NCBI RefSeq assembly: GCF_000817735.3
Contig: NZ_JTJC03000017.1
Location: forward strand, 1-64,000
Direction: 5' to 3'
DNA: 64,000 bases
Source: Scytonema millei VB511283
GTDB lineage: Bacteria; Cyanobacteriota; Cyanobacteriia; Cyanobacteriales; Chroococcidiopsidaceae
The translations under genes were made by a program, and so were the position numbers. Shown here piece by piece: positions 27,112 through 36,131 of the stretch. The notes below the pieces were generated by a model that worked only from the letters and a program-made list of their open reading frames with translations, ran no database searches and was not told the origin of the DNA. The stretch's first letter is position 1; the number at the start of each line of letters is the position of its first letter.

Positions 27112-28845
27112 TCATGCTGAAGCGATCGATAATTTTTGAAATATCCTTTCAATCTGTTGTGATTTTACTGCAACTTCCCCATCTAGCTTTTGCAAGCGCT
27201 GCACTTCTGCATCCCGATTTATCTCAAACGTTTCTTTTTGCTTGACTAAATTATCTAGTTCGGATTTTCGAGATCTAATATCATCTTCGATCCGCTTAGT
27301 TACTTCTCGTGCGTAAGCATCAAAATATTCTTTCACGCCGTTATATACAGGAAGCCATTGTTCGCTAGCTACTTGTGGTAAATGTTTGATTAATTCGTTC
27401 TCAGTCATTTTGACTAATTCTTGACGCGCTCGATCTGCTTGCACAAAACCCACGTCTAACCTAATTAATGCTAATTCTAATGGTTCCAAAAAGATTCTTG
27501 TTACCGCAGAAATAATATTACTAATACCAATGACAGCAACATAGTTCAATAAGCTATTTTTCCAGTCAAACCCTGCACCCGCCATCGTTACCTCAGATAA
27601 GTTACCTCTAGTAAGCGAAAACAATCCCATTGCCCATTTCGTCCAAGCAGGTGTATTATCATCTTCAACCGTACTATTAGAATTAACTACGACCTTTTGT
27701 TCGGTAATTTTTTCAGTTATTTCTTCAGTAATTTGAGAATAGAATTCGCCACATCGAGCCGCGCTAACAGTAAGTTGAGCAAAGGCTGTATTTAAGCTTT
27801 TTTCAGTACTCAACGTCCAATTAGACAATTTGTCGTTAATATACTGATCGAAGGCTTTTTGTAGTGCTGCATTGAAAGCCTCGCGCTTGTTTTTGCTCAA
27901 AAAGTCGAATAGTTGCAAATCCGGTTGATAGCGAAGAAAATCATTTTCAAAAGTGTTGCCCAGATTTAAAATATAGTTACGAAATGAGTCAGCAATTCCT
28001 TTTGCTTGAATATCCCTCGTACTACGAATTTCTTGTTGAAAGCGATCGCGAATGCCAGTTAACTTTTTAAATTCCGGTTCTACAGAATTAATTTTGCGTT
28101 TTAATCGATCGACATCTTGCTCTAATAAAGGAATGCGACGCTCGATCGCTTCGTGAGTGCGAGTATAGGCTTGACGCGCTATAGTTCTTGCTTGTCGCAG
28201 TTGCGCGATCGCTCTTTCTTTGGTTAGAAATGTATTTAACGAACCTAGAAATTCGGGAAAGCCAGTTTCTTCTAATCGAGCTTCCGTATCGTTTAAACCA
28301 GGGCTATCAATAATTTCTATACCTTTTTCTAATAAGGGTAAAGGATATTCAACTAGCGCATGGCTAACATTAGGAAATGCTTGTTGCTCATCTTGTTCTA
28401 ATTGTTTTGCTTCTGAAGAAGCGAGCGTATAAGCTTGTTTGAATTGCTGAAAATCTAATTGTTCAGGTTTTGTATCGTCGTTAAAATAAACGGTAACCTT
28501 CTTCTCTTTTCCATAACGTAAAATCGCTAAGATAGCCGTCCATGGATCGACATCGTTAGGTAATAAGTTTTCGCCAATTAAAGCATTTAAGAAATTATTT
28601 TTACCCCGTTTCATATCTCCTAAAACCAAAAGCCGAAATACTCCTTGGCGTAAATTATTTTCTACCGCTTTTATGTCTTCTAACTGGCTAGTTAAACCAA
28701 GCCCACCAGAAGAGATTTTTCCTTCTAGTTCTGCTAGTTCGATCGTTTCTGCCATCTGTTCCAAACAGTTAGCAACTTCTACCCTCACTTGAGCAACTCG
28801 TTCTAAATTTTTAAGAAAATTTTCGGTTTCTGCTTTGTAATTCAT
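27112..28845 (-). CDS. Degenerate bacterial dynamin-like protein
   Basis: A 577-residue protein related to cyanobacterial BDLP membrane-remodelling GTPases. The neck and stalk helices, the paddle (GFDWKNSLLNYVAVIGISNIISAVTRIFLEP) and the C-terminal helices (RKSELDNLVKQKE) are clear. G2 Thr (DPWTAI) and G3 DSPGLND (180-186) are present. Two things are wrong for a GTPase. The P-loop reads GDMKRGKNN (76-84), so the Mg-binding Ser/Thr after Lys82 is Asn. Right after DSPGLNDTEAR the sequence jumps to ETGFPEFLGSLNTFL, dropping about 100 residues that hold G4 in Nostoc punctiforme BDLP (693 residues). The frame is otherwise open. Start MNYKAETENF at 28845 is preferred over 28935. Confidence 0.85.
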   Translation of the reverse strand: MNYKAETENFLKNLERVAQVRVEVANCLEQMAETIELAELEGKISSGGLGLTSQLEDIKAVENNLRQGVFRLLVLGDMKRGKNNFLNALIGENLLPNDVDPWTAILAILRYGKEKKVTVYFNDDTKPEQLDFQQFKQAYTLASSEAKQLEQDEQQAFPNVSHALVEYPLPLLEKGIEIIDSPGLNDTEARLEETGFPEFLGSLNTFLTKERAIAQLRQARTIARQAYTRTHEAIERRIPLLEQDVDRLKRKINSVEPEFKKLTGIRDRFQQEIRSTRDIQAKGIADSFRNYILNLGNTFENDFLRYQPDLQLFDFLSKNKREAFNAALQKAFDQYINDKLSNWTLSTEKSLNTAFAQLTVSAARCGEFYSQITEEITEKITEQKVVVNSNSTVEDDNTPAWTKWAMGLFSLTRGNLSEVTMAGAGFDWKNSLLNYVAVIGISNIISAVTRIFLEPLELALIRLDVGFVQADRARQELVKMTENELIKHLPQVASEQWLPVYNGVKEYFDAYAREVTKRIEDDIRSRKSELDNLVKQKETFEINRDAEVQRLQKLDGEVAVKSQQIERIFQKLSIASA

Positions 28846-29040
28846 GCTAATCCGCCTATGTAAAGGAACGATCTTGTCCGTAAGAGTAAATTCTGTACAA
28901 CCGTAACCTTGAGATTCCTGCAATGCCCATAGCAAAACTAGGGAAATTTAGCTAATTTTCCCGTAGTTGGTGGCGATCGCGAAGATGATGAGATGGTAAA
29001 AATACTGGTGTGGAGTTACGCACTTGAAGTGTTAGATCTC

Positions 29041-29181
29041 GATCCCCCCTAACCCCCCTTTTTAAGGGGGGAATCAGAAGCCCCCTTTTTCAGTTTTGGC
29101 GAGTTTGAGCAAAAGCTACCTGACTGTTCCCCAAAAAAGGGGGGAATCAGAAGCCCCCTTTTTAAGGGGGTTGGGGGATCG
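29041..29181. repeat. Nested GATCCCCCC palindromic element
   Basis: Begins GATCCCCCCTAACCCCCCTT, ends AAGGGGGTTGGGGGATC, and contains two direct copies of GGGGGGAATCAGAAGCCCCC. The ends are inverted repeats of each other. It fills the divergent gap between the dynamin gene and udp (28846-29207), the rest of which shows no gene. Confidence 0.85.
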
Positions 29182-29207
29182 GTGACATAAACCTTAGCGA
29201 GTTTATT

Positions 29208-29981
29208 ATGACTAGTAAGCCTCTGTATCACTTAGGTTTTGAGCAAGACGACTTGGGTACTGTACCCCCTACAATAGCGCTGTTGTCGGGAGATCCCGAA
29301 CGATCGCGTTTCATCGCTGAAACTTATTTAAAGGGCGATCGCTTGTTGTCAGCAAATCGCGGTTTAAATAGTTATATCGGCAATTTAGCGAATGGGCGAT
29401 CGCTTTTAGCGGCGACAAGTGGGATGGGTGCGCCTTCCCTAAGTATTGTGGTAAATGAGTTAGTACAGTTGGGAATTCGGCAAATTATTCGCGTCGGTAC
29501 TTGCGGTTCGATTCAAGACTACGTACCCGCAGGAAGTGTTGTCATCAGTCAGGCGGCTTTGTGTCGCCAGGGTGCAGCGAATGATATTGCACCTGTAGAA
29601 TATCCCGCCGCTGCCGATCCTTTCCTCACGGTGGCTTTAGTCCAGGCAGCACGGGAGTTAGGAGTAGAGTATCATTTAGGAATTACAGCATCGGTGGATA
29701 CATTCTATGAAGGACAGGAACGAGTCGATTCTGCTAATCCGCATTTAATGCGATCGCTACAAGGCATCACAGCAGAATATAGACGGCTGAATATACTTAA
29801 CTATGAAATGGAATCCGGGACGCTGTTTAAAATGGCAGGAGTTTATAAATTTGCAGCGGCTTGTATATGTGCTGTTGTTGCTCAGCGTACGAGTAGCGAA
29901 GAGGTATTATTAGAACAGAAAGAAGATACAGTTAGTAATGCGATCGCCGTGGCAATAAAAGCAGTAGAAAATCTAGCATAA
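29208..29981 (+). CDS. udp: Uridine phosphorylase
   Basis: Phosphorolysis of uridine to uracil and ribose-1-phosphate, in pyrimidine salvage. The 257-residue protein follows E. coli Udp closely: YHLGFEQDDL, GDPERSRFIAE (phosphate site), TSGMGAPSLSIVVNELVQLGIRQIIRVGTCGSIQ, ITASVDTFYEGQERVDS and NYEMESGTLFKMA. The Met-Glu-Ser contacts the ribose. Uracil released here could feed Upp encoded at 21385-22035. ATG at 29208 lies just after the palindromic element. Confidence 0.88.
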   Translation: MTSKPLYHLGFEQDDLGTVPPTIALLSGDPERSRFIAETYLKGDRLLSANRGLNSYIGNLANGRSLLAATSGMGAPSLSIVVNELVQLGIRQIIRVGTCGSIQDYVPAGSVVISQAALCRQGAANDIAPVEYPAAADPFLTVALVQAARELGVEYHLGITASVDTFYEGQERVDSANPHLMRSLQGITAEYRRLNILNYEMESGTLFKMAGVYKFAAACICAVVAQRTSSEEVLLEQKEDTVSNAIAVAIKAVENLA

Positions 29982-30030
29982 TATTCTGAATTAATCGCAA
30001 TAGAGATGGATAGAATTTGAGGCGCTAGCT

Positions 30031-30108
30031 ATGGAAGAATTACTAGAGTTGAAAGATTTACTAATCAAAGGCATTGATATTACCACAAGAGTGAATTGCC
30101 TTGACTAA
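30031..30108 (+). CDS. Possible 25-residue leader or gene remnant
   Basis: A frame MEELLELKDLLIKGIDITTRVNCLD preceded by GAGG and ending 8 bp inside the tlyA start. It may be the truncated head of a small helical protein or a translated leader coupling to tlyA. Length alone cannot decide. Confidence 0.3.
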   Translation: MEELLELKDLLIKGIDITTRVNCLD

Positions 30109-30913
30109 ACAACGACTCGATACTTTATTAGTGGAATTAAATTTATGTGCCTCTCGCCAGCAAGCACAACGGTTGATTCAGGCGGGGGAAGTGATGGTCA
30201 ATCGGCAAGTTATTGATAAAGTGGGTACGGAGGTTGAGACTACCGCTGAAATTGAAATTAAAGCGCGATCGCCATATGTGTCTAGAGGGGGAGAAAAACT
30301 TGCCAAAGCTTTAGCTGATTTTGCTATTTCTGTAACAGATAGAATTTGTTTAGATGGGGGAATATCGACAGGAGGCTTTACCGACTGTTTATTGCAAGCA
30401 GGTGCAAAACAAGTCTACGGTGTCGATGTCGGTTACGGACAAGTCGATTGGCGCTTGCGTAACGATCCGCGTGTCGTATTGCGGGAACGGACGAATTTAC
30501 GCCATCTCACCCCAGAAGAATTATATGGCAATGCAGAACTGGCAGATTTAGCCGTAGTTGATGTATCATTTATTTCCTTAACTAAAGTTTTGCCTGCATT
30601 GTGGCAACTTCTCAGCGAGCCTCGCGAGACGATATTATTAGTAAAACCTCAATTTGAAGTTGGGCGATCGCGGGTTGGTAAAAAAGGAGTCGTGCGCGAT
30701 CCTAACGACCAAGCAGAGGCAGTTTTTCAAGTTCTCCAAACGTCGCGAGAACTAGGCTGGCAATATCGCGGCTTAACCTGGTCGCCAATCCAGGGTCCAG
30801 CGGGAAACATTGAGTATTTATTATGGCTGGGAATGGAAAGCCAGACACCAGAACCCGAACTTCAGGCAATTCAACAGCTGGCTGGTAAAGCGCGGCAGCA
30901 ATTTTCGAGTTAA
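30101..30913 (+). CDS. tlyA: TlyA family rRNA (cytidine-2'-O)-methyltransferase
   Basis: A 270-residue protein with an N-terminal S4 RNA-binding domain (QRLDTLLVELNLCASRQQAQRLIQAGEVMVN) and a C-terminal Rossmann-like methyltransferase of the RrmJ/FtsJ type. It carries the catalytic-style Lys (SRGGEKLAKAL), CLDGGISTGGFTDCLLQ, VDVGYGQ, DLAVVDVSFISLTKVLPALW and LLVKPQFE. Members methylate 16S/23S rRNA; older labels call them haemolysin. Start is TTG at 30101. The SAM motif reads GGISTGGF in place of the usual D-(I/V)-GASTGGF. Confidence 0.88.
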   Translation: MTKQRLDTLLVELNLCASRQQAQRLIQAGEVMVNRQVIDKVGTEVETTAEIEIKARSPYVSRGGEKLAKALADFAISVTDRICLDGGISTGGFTDCLLQAGAKQVYGVDVGYGQVDWRLRNDPRVVLRERTNLRHLTPEELYGNAELADLAVVDVSFISLTKVLPALWQLLSEPRETILLVKPQFEVGRSRVGKKGVVRDPNDQAEAVFQVLQTSRELGWQYRGLTWSPIQGPAGNIEYLLWLGMESQTPEPELQAIQQLAGKARQQFSS

Positions 30914-30978
30914 AGATGCAAGACTTCCGTTTCTACAACTAGAATTAATGGGGGTAAAACGATTACAGTTATAAATAC

Positions 30979-31839
30979 ATGCCATCTTTAGAAGAAATTC
31001 TCGCGATCGCTCGTTCTGTTGGTTGGGGCGCATCCTATCTTCTCCGGTCTTATTATTATGGTGAAAATAAAGACAACCTAGACATTAAAGATAAGCAAGG
31101 TAGTCCTGTCACCTCAGCAGATTTAGCCGTGAATCGTTATATCCTCGATCGCCTGCAAACTAACTTGGGACAGGAAGAATTTGCCTATATTACCGAAGAA
31201 ACCTATAAATCTTCTACACCACAGCCGACCAAATCTTGGGTTTGGATAATTGACCCTTTAGATGGTACGCGAGATTTTATCGACAAAACTGGAGAATATA
31301 CAATTCATATTGCTCTGGTTAAAGATGGTCGTCCGGTTCTTTCTGTAGTAGCTGCACCAGAGGCAGAAAAGCTCTATTTTGCCACATTAGGAGGCGGAAC
31401 ATTTGTTGAAACTCGCGATGGCAATATTCAACAAGTAAAAGTTTCTCAACGGCACAACATGGAAGAATTTACAATAGTTGTGAGCCGTTCGCACAGAGGT
31501 AAGAAATTAGAGAAAATTTTGTCTAAATTACTATGTAAAAAACAAAAGAGTGTGGGTAGCATTGGTGGAAAAATAGCTGCTATTGTCGAACAACAAGCAG
31601 ATGTTTATATTTCTCTTTCTGGGAAATCAGCCCCTAAAGATTGGGACTTAGCCGCACCAGAGTTGATTCTTACAGAAGCTGGAGGAAAACTAACACACTT
31701 TGATGGAACTCCTTTAATTTATAACAAAGAAGATGTCAGTCAATGGGGCGGTTTAATTGCTAGTAATGGTGAGTGTCACGATCGATTGTGCGCTGAAGCT
31801 GAAAGAATATTAGTACAAATAGAAAATGAGGCGATTTAA
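30979..31839 (+). CDS. cysQ: 3'(2'),5'-bisphosphate nucleotidase CysQ-type phosphatase
   Basis: Li-sensitive, Mg-dependent phosphatase of the inositol monophosphatase superfamily that removes the 3' phosphate from PAP/PAPS made in sulfate assimilation. The 286-residue protein has the metal-binding TEE (position ~74), WIIDPLDGTRDFI and DWDLAAPELILTEAGG motifs and a CysQ-like SPVTSADLAVNRYI. Inositol monophosphate remains a possible substrate. It sits 65 bp after tlyA and may be cotranscribed. Confidence 0.85.
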   Translation: MPSLEEILAIARSVGWGASYLLRSYYYGENKDNLDIKDKQGSPVTSADLAVNRYILDRLQTNLGQEEFAYITEETYKSSTPQPTKSWVWIIDPLDGTRDFIDKTGEYTIHIALVKDGRPVLSVVAAPEAEKLYFATLGGGTFVETRDGNIQQVKVSQRHNMEEFTIVVSRSHRGKKLEKILSKLLCKKQKSVGSIGGKIAAIVEQQADVYISLSGKSAPKDWDLAAPELILTEAGGKLTHFDGTPLIYNKEDVSQWGGLIASNGECHDRLCAEAERILVQIENEAI

Positions 31840-31986
31840 ACGCACTTGAGAACGGTTTTATAACCTAGCGATCGCCTGCTTTCTGCTTTCTCACACAAAA
31901 ATCATCCTAGAGAAATTTTCTATCTTCGGTAATTCTCGTTACATTGAAAGATAAGATGCACTAAAGCCGTGCTAGGAGAGAACTGT

Positions 31987-34254
31987 ATGGACGCAGAGAC
32001 AAAACAGGAACAATTCCACTCAACCCACAACGGCGAGAATCATAACACTCCAAAAATGGGTGGTGGATTACCTGTAATCCAGTACTGGGCAGAACATACG
32101 CTGTCTCCAGAGGGTCCGAAACTGTGGCAAACATTATTACACAAAAGCTCTTGCCTATCTTGTGCTTGGGGAACGGGCGGACAAAAAGGCGGATTTCATA
32201 ACGAACTAGACGAACCGCTACAACGCTGCATGAAGAGTGTAGAGGCTATTTCCGCCGAACTCCAGCCCCCAGTAGAACGGCATTTTTTCGATCGCCACAC
32301 GATTACCGAACTCCAGCAGCTGTCGTCTTTAGAAGCAGATCGTCTCGGTCGTCTTAGCTTTCCTGTGATTTTACGTGAAGGTAAGTCTCATTACGAACGC
32401 ATTTCTTGGGAAGAGATTTATCAAATTGCCGAAACAGCTTTTCGCCACCCACCAGAAAGAGTAGCATCTTATAGTTCGGGGCGATCGTCTAACGAGGCTG
32501 CATTTCTACTGCAATTAGCGATTCGGGCTTTAGGATCGAACCATTTAGCCGATTGTTCCGATCTATGTCATGTCCCTTCTACCGTGGGTTTGAAGGAAAT
32601 GTTCGGCTCCGGCACTTCAATGGTAAGTTTAGATAGTCTGAAAAAGGCAGACTGCGTAGTATTAATTGGCTCAAATGCGCCTGCAAACCACCCGCGTTTG
32701 ATGAACGAATTAATTCAATTGCGCGATCGCGGTGGTAAAGTTATTGTTGTCAATCCAGTTGTAGAAGTTGGATTAGTTAAATTCGCCTCACCTGCATATC
32801 CGCTTAAATCTCTCTTCACCGGATCGAATATTTCTTCGCTCTACCTTCAGTTAATTCCTGGTAGCGATGTAGCTTTATTTGTGGGGATTCAAAAAGCATT
32901 AATCGAACAGAATTTCATTCAAATTGATTATCTTCGCGATCGGACTGAAAATTGGAAAGCTGTCGTAGATTATGCTATTGCGACTGATTGGAAAACTATT
33001 GTAGCCACTTGCGGCATTTCCAAAGCAGAAATTGAAGCTGCTGCCCGCATTATCGGGACTTCAAAAGGTGTCGTATTTACCTGGGCGATGGGGGCGACAC
33101 AACACGAAAATGGGGTAGATAACGTCTACGCGATCGCCAATACAGCCTTAATTACAGGTAATGCAGGTAAAGACGGTGCTGGCACGATGCCGATTCGCGG
33201 ACACTCCAACGTGCAAGGGTTTGGCTCGATGGGTGTCACGGCAAAATTGAAGCCAGAAATTCAACAAACTTTAGAAAAGTTATTAGGGCGATCGCTCAAT
33301 CGCAATCCAGGCTATCGCGCCCGAAATCTCATTGATGCGGCGGATGCGGGTGAGGTAGATGCGTTAATTTGTGTTGGTGGGAATTTATATGCTGCCAATC
33401 CAGATTTGACCCAAGCTAAGCGAGCATTAGGTAATATTGAAACCATTATCTATCTCGCAACAAAACCAAATTTAGGACACTTTCATGGTTTAGCCAAGAA
33501 AAATACAATTATCGTTCCAGTATTTAACAGATTTGAAAATCCGCATAAAACAACGACTGAATCTGGTAATAATTTTGTCCGACTCAATGATGAAGGTAAA
33601 ACCCATATTAAAGACGGAGATTTAATATCAGAAGTCGAATTTATCACAGAATTAGCCCATCGACTTCACGGAGAAGATCCGATTCAATGGCGCAAACTTC
33701 AAGATACAAAATACGTGCGTCAATTAATCGCCAAAACCATCCCTGGTTTCGAGCAAATGGCAACTATTGACGAAACCAAAGAAGAATTTACCATTGGCGG
33801 ACGCATCTTTAAACAACCTAAATTTGCCACCCCGTCAGGTAAAGCCAAGATGTTTGTTACGCTTTTACCCCAACTGCACGCACCTCAGCCACAAGACTTG
33901 GGAATTTCAGAATCTACTCGGGGAATTAGCTTAATTTTGATGACTGGACGCAGTTATTCGCAGCATAATACTGTGGTATATAAAGAAGGCGATCGCTATC
34001 GGGGAATGCCGCATCGTAATTGTATTTTAATGCATTCAGCCGATGCTGAAACAGCAGGATTGCCAGAGCATCAGCGCGTCACGGTACAGGGTGATGCAGG
34101 CAAAATGGAAAATGTTGAGATTATTTTTGGTTCCGTGCGACAAGGAACTGCTTTTATGTTTTATCCCGAAGTCAATGCTATTTTCAAGGCAAGGATCGAT
34201 CCAAAATGTGGAATACCTGCCTTTAAGCGAGTGCCAATTTTTGTTTATGCTTAG
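31987..34254 (+). CDS. FdhF/YdeP-family molybdopterin oxidoreductase
   Basis: A 755-residue protein of the DMSO-reductase superfamily. It has the YdeP-type N-terminal block LWQTLLHKSSCLSCAWGTGGQKGGF, then RLSFPVILREGKSHYERISWEEIY, ASYSSGRSSNEAAFLLQLAIRALGSNHLADCSDLCH, VVLIGSNAPANHPRLMNEL and GNAGKDGAGTMPIRGHSNVQG. A C-terminal MGD-binding domain follows (LILMTGRSYSQHNTVVY). Only two cysteines lie near the N-terminus, so a full 4Fe-4S site is doubtful, as in YdeP. ATG at 31987 has AGGAG 8 bases upstream. No partner subunit is next to it, and the substrate is unknown. Confidence 0.88.
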   Translation: MDAETKQEQFHSTHNGENHNTPKMGGGLPVIQYWAEHTLSPEGPKLWQTLLHKSSCLSCAWGTGGQKGGFHNELDEPLQRCMKSVEAISAELQPPVERHFFDRHTITELQQLSSLEADRLGRLSFPVILREGKSHYERISWEEIYQIAETAFRHPPERVASYSSGRSSNEAAFLLQLAIRALGSNHLADCSDLCHVPSTVGLKEMFGSGTSMVSLDSLKKADCVVLIGSNAPANHPRLMNELIQLRDRGGKVIVVNPVVEVGLVKFASPAYPLKSLFTGSNISSLYLQLIPGSDVALFVGIQKALIEQNFIQIDYLRDRTENWKAVVDYAIATDWKTIVATCGISKAEIEAAARIIGTSKGVVFTWAMGATQHENGVDNVYAIANTALITGNAGKDGAGTMPIRGHSNVQGFGSMGVTAKLKPEIQQTLEKLLGRSLNRNPGYRARNLIDAADAGEVDALICVGGNLYAANPDLTQAKRALGNIETIIYLATKPNLGHFHGLAKKNTIIVPVFNRFENPHKTTTESGNNFVRLNDEGKTHIKDGDLISEVEFITELAHRLHGEDPIQWRKLQDTKYVRQLIAKTIPGFEQMATIDETKEEFTIGGRIFKQPKFATPSGKAKMFVTLLPQLHAPQPQDLGISESTRGISLILMTGRSYSQHNTVVYKEGDRYRGMPHRNCILMHSADAETAGLPEHQRVTVQGDAGKMENVEIIFGSVRQGTAFMFYPEVNAIFKARIDPKCGIPAFKRVPIFVYA

Positions 34255-34293
34255 CGTCACACTTACAAATATACGCATACTAAGAATGTAGTA

Positions 34294-34536
34294 CTAAGAG
34301 AAAAGTAAATTTAGCAACTCTTCACGCCCCAAGTTGAAATGGTTTTCAATCTCTCGCAAAATTGCATTGAGAGTCCCAATCTTAATTGGATCGTGAGCCG
34401 GAATGGTTAAATGATGTTCGCCATTTTGCTGAGTAGTTAACCGAATATGACTTCCTGTTTGACGAGTAATAACATACCCCAGCTTTGTTAGTGCCTTCAC
34501 CAGCGTACTGCCTGATAGATCTCTGGGCAGTTTCAT
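34294..34536 (-). CDS. hicA: HicA family mRNA-interferase toxin
   Basis: An 80-residue double-stranded-RNA-binding-fold toxin: LPRDLSGSTLVKALTKLGYVITRQTGSHIRLT with the conserved G-S-H (His30 catalytic), then HHLTIPAHDPIKIGTLNAILREI. HicA toxins cut mRNA when free of their antitoxin. It is encoded downstream of the HicB-like gene on the same strand, with a 17-bp gap. Confidence 0.9.
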   Translation of the reverse strand: MKLPRDLSGSTLVKALTKLGYVITRQTGSHIRLTTQQNGEHHLTIPAHDPIKIGTLNAILREIENHFNLGREELLNLLFS

Positions 34537-34553
34537 GAGGCAATAACCTCATC

Positions 34554-34742
34554 TCAAACAATATGTAAGCGAATAATTTTAGGACGACTGTGTTCGTCGG
34601 GAAAATGGCAATGAACTGCATCGCGTACCATCTCTCGTAGGGCGTTTATGTCATCTGCTTGAGTAAAAATAGACTCTCCCAATGCTCTAGCAGTGTACCC
34701 ACCATCAGGATCGTCTTCAACCAAAAAAACAATTTCAGTCAT
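34554..34742 (-). CDS. hicB: HicB-like antitoxin
   Basis: A 62-residue protein, MTEIVFLVEDDPDGGYTARALG ... ADDINALREMVRDAVHCHF, with the partial RNase-H-like HicB fold and no C-terminal DNA-binding domain. Its place directly upstream of hicA identifies it as the antitoxin. Similar short proteins have been mislabelled as a 2-oxoisovalerate dehydrogenase in some annotations. Without a DNA-binding tail, autoregulation would need another factor. Confidence 0.82.
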   Translation of the reverse strand: MTEIVFLVEDDPDGGYTARALGESIFTQADDINALREMVRDAVHCHFPDEHSRPKIIRLHIV

Positions 34743-34894
34743 TGTAGGTTATTAGCTATAAAGATTGCCTAATGTAATTATCTACGATAACGAAAGTAGT
34801 TTCCGCCGTGACCTTCGCGCTGGCTCTCGTCATTATGAGGATAGGATGGTGCAGCCAGCAATATGAAAATTTTTAGCTGACTGCATAGTGCTTG

Positions 34895-35802
34895 AGAGAC
34901 TGTCTCTAAAGAAAAGTAAAGTAGATGAAACCGAGTTGCTAAATTACTTCAGTATAGAGAAAATCTCTTGATGACAGCTACCAATGAGACGTAAAGCGTA
35001 TCCCAGTGACCTAACTGATGCAGAATGGCAACAGATCAAACCGTTGCTACCAGCAGAAAATGCGATTGGTCGTCCACGACAAGTAGATTTGAGAGAAATC
35101 CTAAATGCCATATTTTATGTCTTGTCAGAAGGTTGTCGGTGGCGTGCGTTGCCGCATGATTTGCCACCGTGGCAGACAGCATACAACTATTTTCGACACT
35201 GGCAACGCTTAGGAATATGGCAGCAAATTCACACTCAACTGAGACAAAGAGTACGCAAAAGTGTAAATAAAGCCGAACTACCAACTGCTGGGATGATTGA
35301 TAGTCAATCAATCAAGACCACAGAAAAAAAGGGGAGGTATATGGCTTTGACGGAGGTAAATTAGTCAAAGGACGCAAACGTTTTATCTTGGTGGATACAT
35401 TGGGATTGTTGTTAGCAGTAGTGGTAACTGAGGCGAATTTTCCTGAACGATTAGGAGGAGTGGTAGTGACAATGGAAGCTGCACCACTTTCTAACAATTT
35501 AATTTTAATTTGGGTAGATGCTGGTTTTAGTGGCGCGAATTTCGCCCGCGTGATCCAGCAGGTTTGTTCGGCTCAAGTCGAGGTTGTTTGCCGTTCTCAA
35601 AGAGAGTTTCAGGTCTTACCAAAGCGTTGGATTGTTGAGCGAACTTTTGCTTGGTGGAATCAATATCGTCGGTTGAGCAAAGATTATGAACTCTTACCAG
35701 AAGTGAGCGAATCAATGATTTCTACCGTGATGATTCGTTTAATGCTAAAACGATTAGCGCCGCCTCATCTTGAAGCTCCATAATACTTTAGAAACAATCT
35801 CT
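34895..35802 (+). mobile_element. IS5-family insertion sequence
   Basis: Bounded by 17-bp inverted repeats with two mismatches (AGAGACTGTCTCTAAAG on the left; complement of AGAGATTGTTTCTAAAG on the right). It is about 908 bp and carries one transposase in two overlapping frames. The short flanks give no clear target duplication. It lies between hicB and the CPXCG gene. Confidence 0.85.
34984..35783 (+). CDS. IS5-family transposase in two frames (-1 shift at A7)
   Basis: Frame 1 (34984-35364) encodes the IS5 N-terminal domain: RRKAYPSDLTDAEWQQIKPLLP, GRPRQVDLREILNAIFYVLSEGCRWRALPHDLPPWQT and GMIDSQSIKTTEKK with the first catalytic Asp. At 35324-35330 an A7 run precedes GGGG. A -1 slip there continues as GEVYGFDGGKLVKGRKRFILVDTLG and on to the end of the 35388-35783 frame, with WVDAGFSG (second Asp) and WIVERTFAWWNQYRRLSKDYE (Glu). 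Programmed frameshifting is known in this group, so the gene may be functional. A simple inactivating indel is the alternative. Confidence 0.82.
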
Positions 35803-35864
35803 TAGAGATGTGATTGCCAATCTCGTACAAGTTCCTGAGTAATATTTTAGTAGGTCGATCGCAT

Positions 35865-36053
35865 ATGCAAAATACATCTGAATATCTCTGTGCTTATTGT
35901 GGCGAACCTAATGCTACGTTTGTCGATCTTAGTGGGGGAATGCAGCAATCTTATGTGGAAGACTGCCAAGTTTGCTGTCAGCCTAACGTACTTTATATTT
36001 ATATTGACGAGGATAATTTAGACATAGAAATTAGTAGCGAACCTGAAAGTTAA
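35865..36053 (+). CDS. CPXCG-type cysteine-rich zinc-binding protein
   Basis: A 62-residue protein with two Cys pairs, CAYCGE and CQVCCQPN, separated by a beta hairpin (TFVDLSGGMQQSYVEDC), followed by an acidic tail. This is the CPXCG-motif family of small zinc ribbons with unknown role. The internal ATG at 35865 is preferred to an upstream frame that begins inside the end of the IS5-type element region. Confidence 0.82.
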   Translation: MQNTSEYLCAYCGEPNATFVDLSGGMQQSYVEDCQVCCQPNVLYIYIDEDNLDIEISSEPES

Positions 36054-36131
36054 ACTGATTTATTCTTTCACTAATAAAACTGACTTAACAGGACGCTGAA
36101 TTTGTTTTCCGTAGTAAACTCCTTTTCACTT

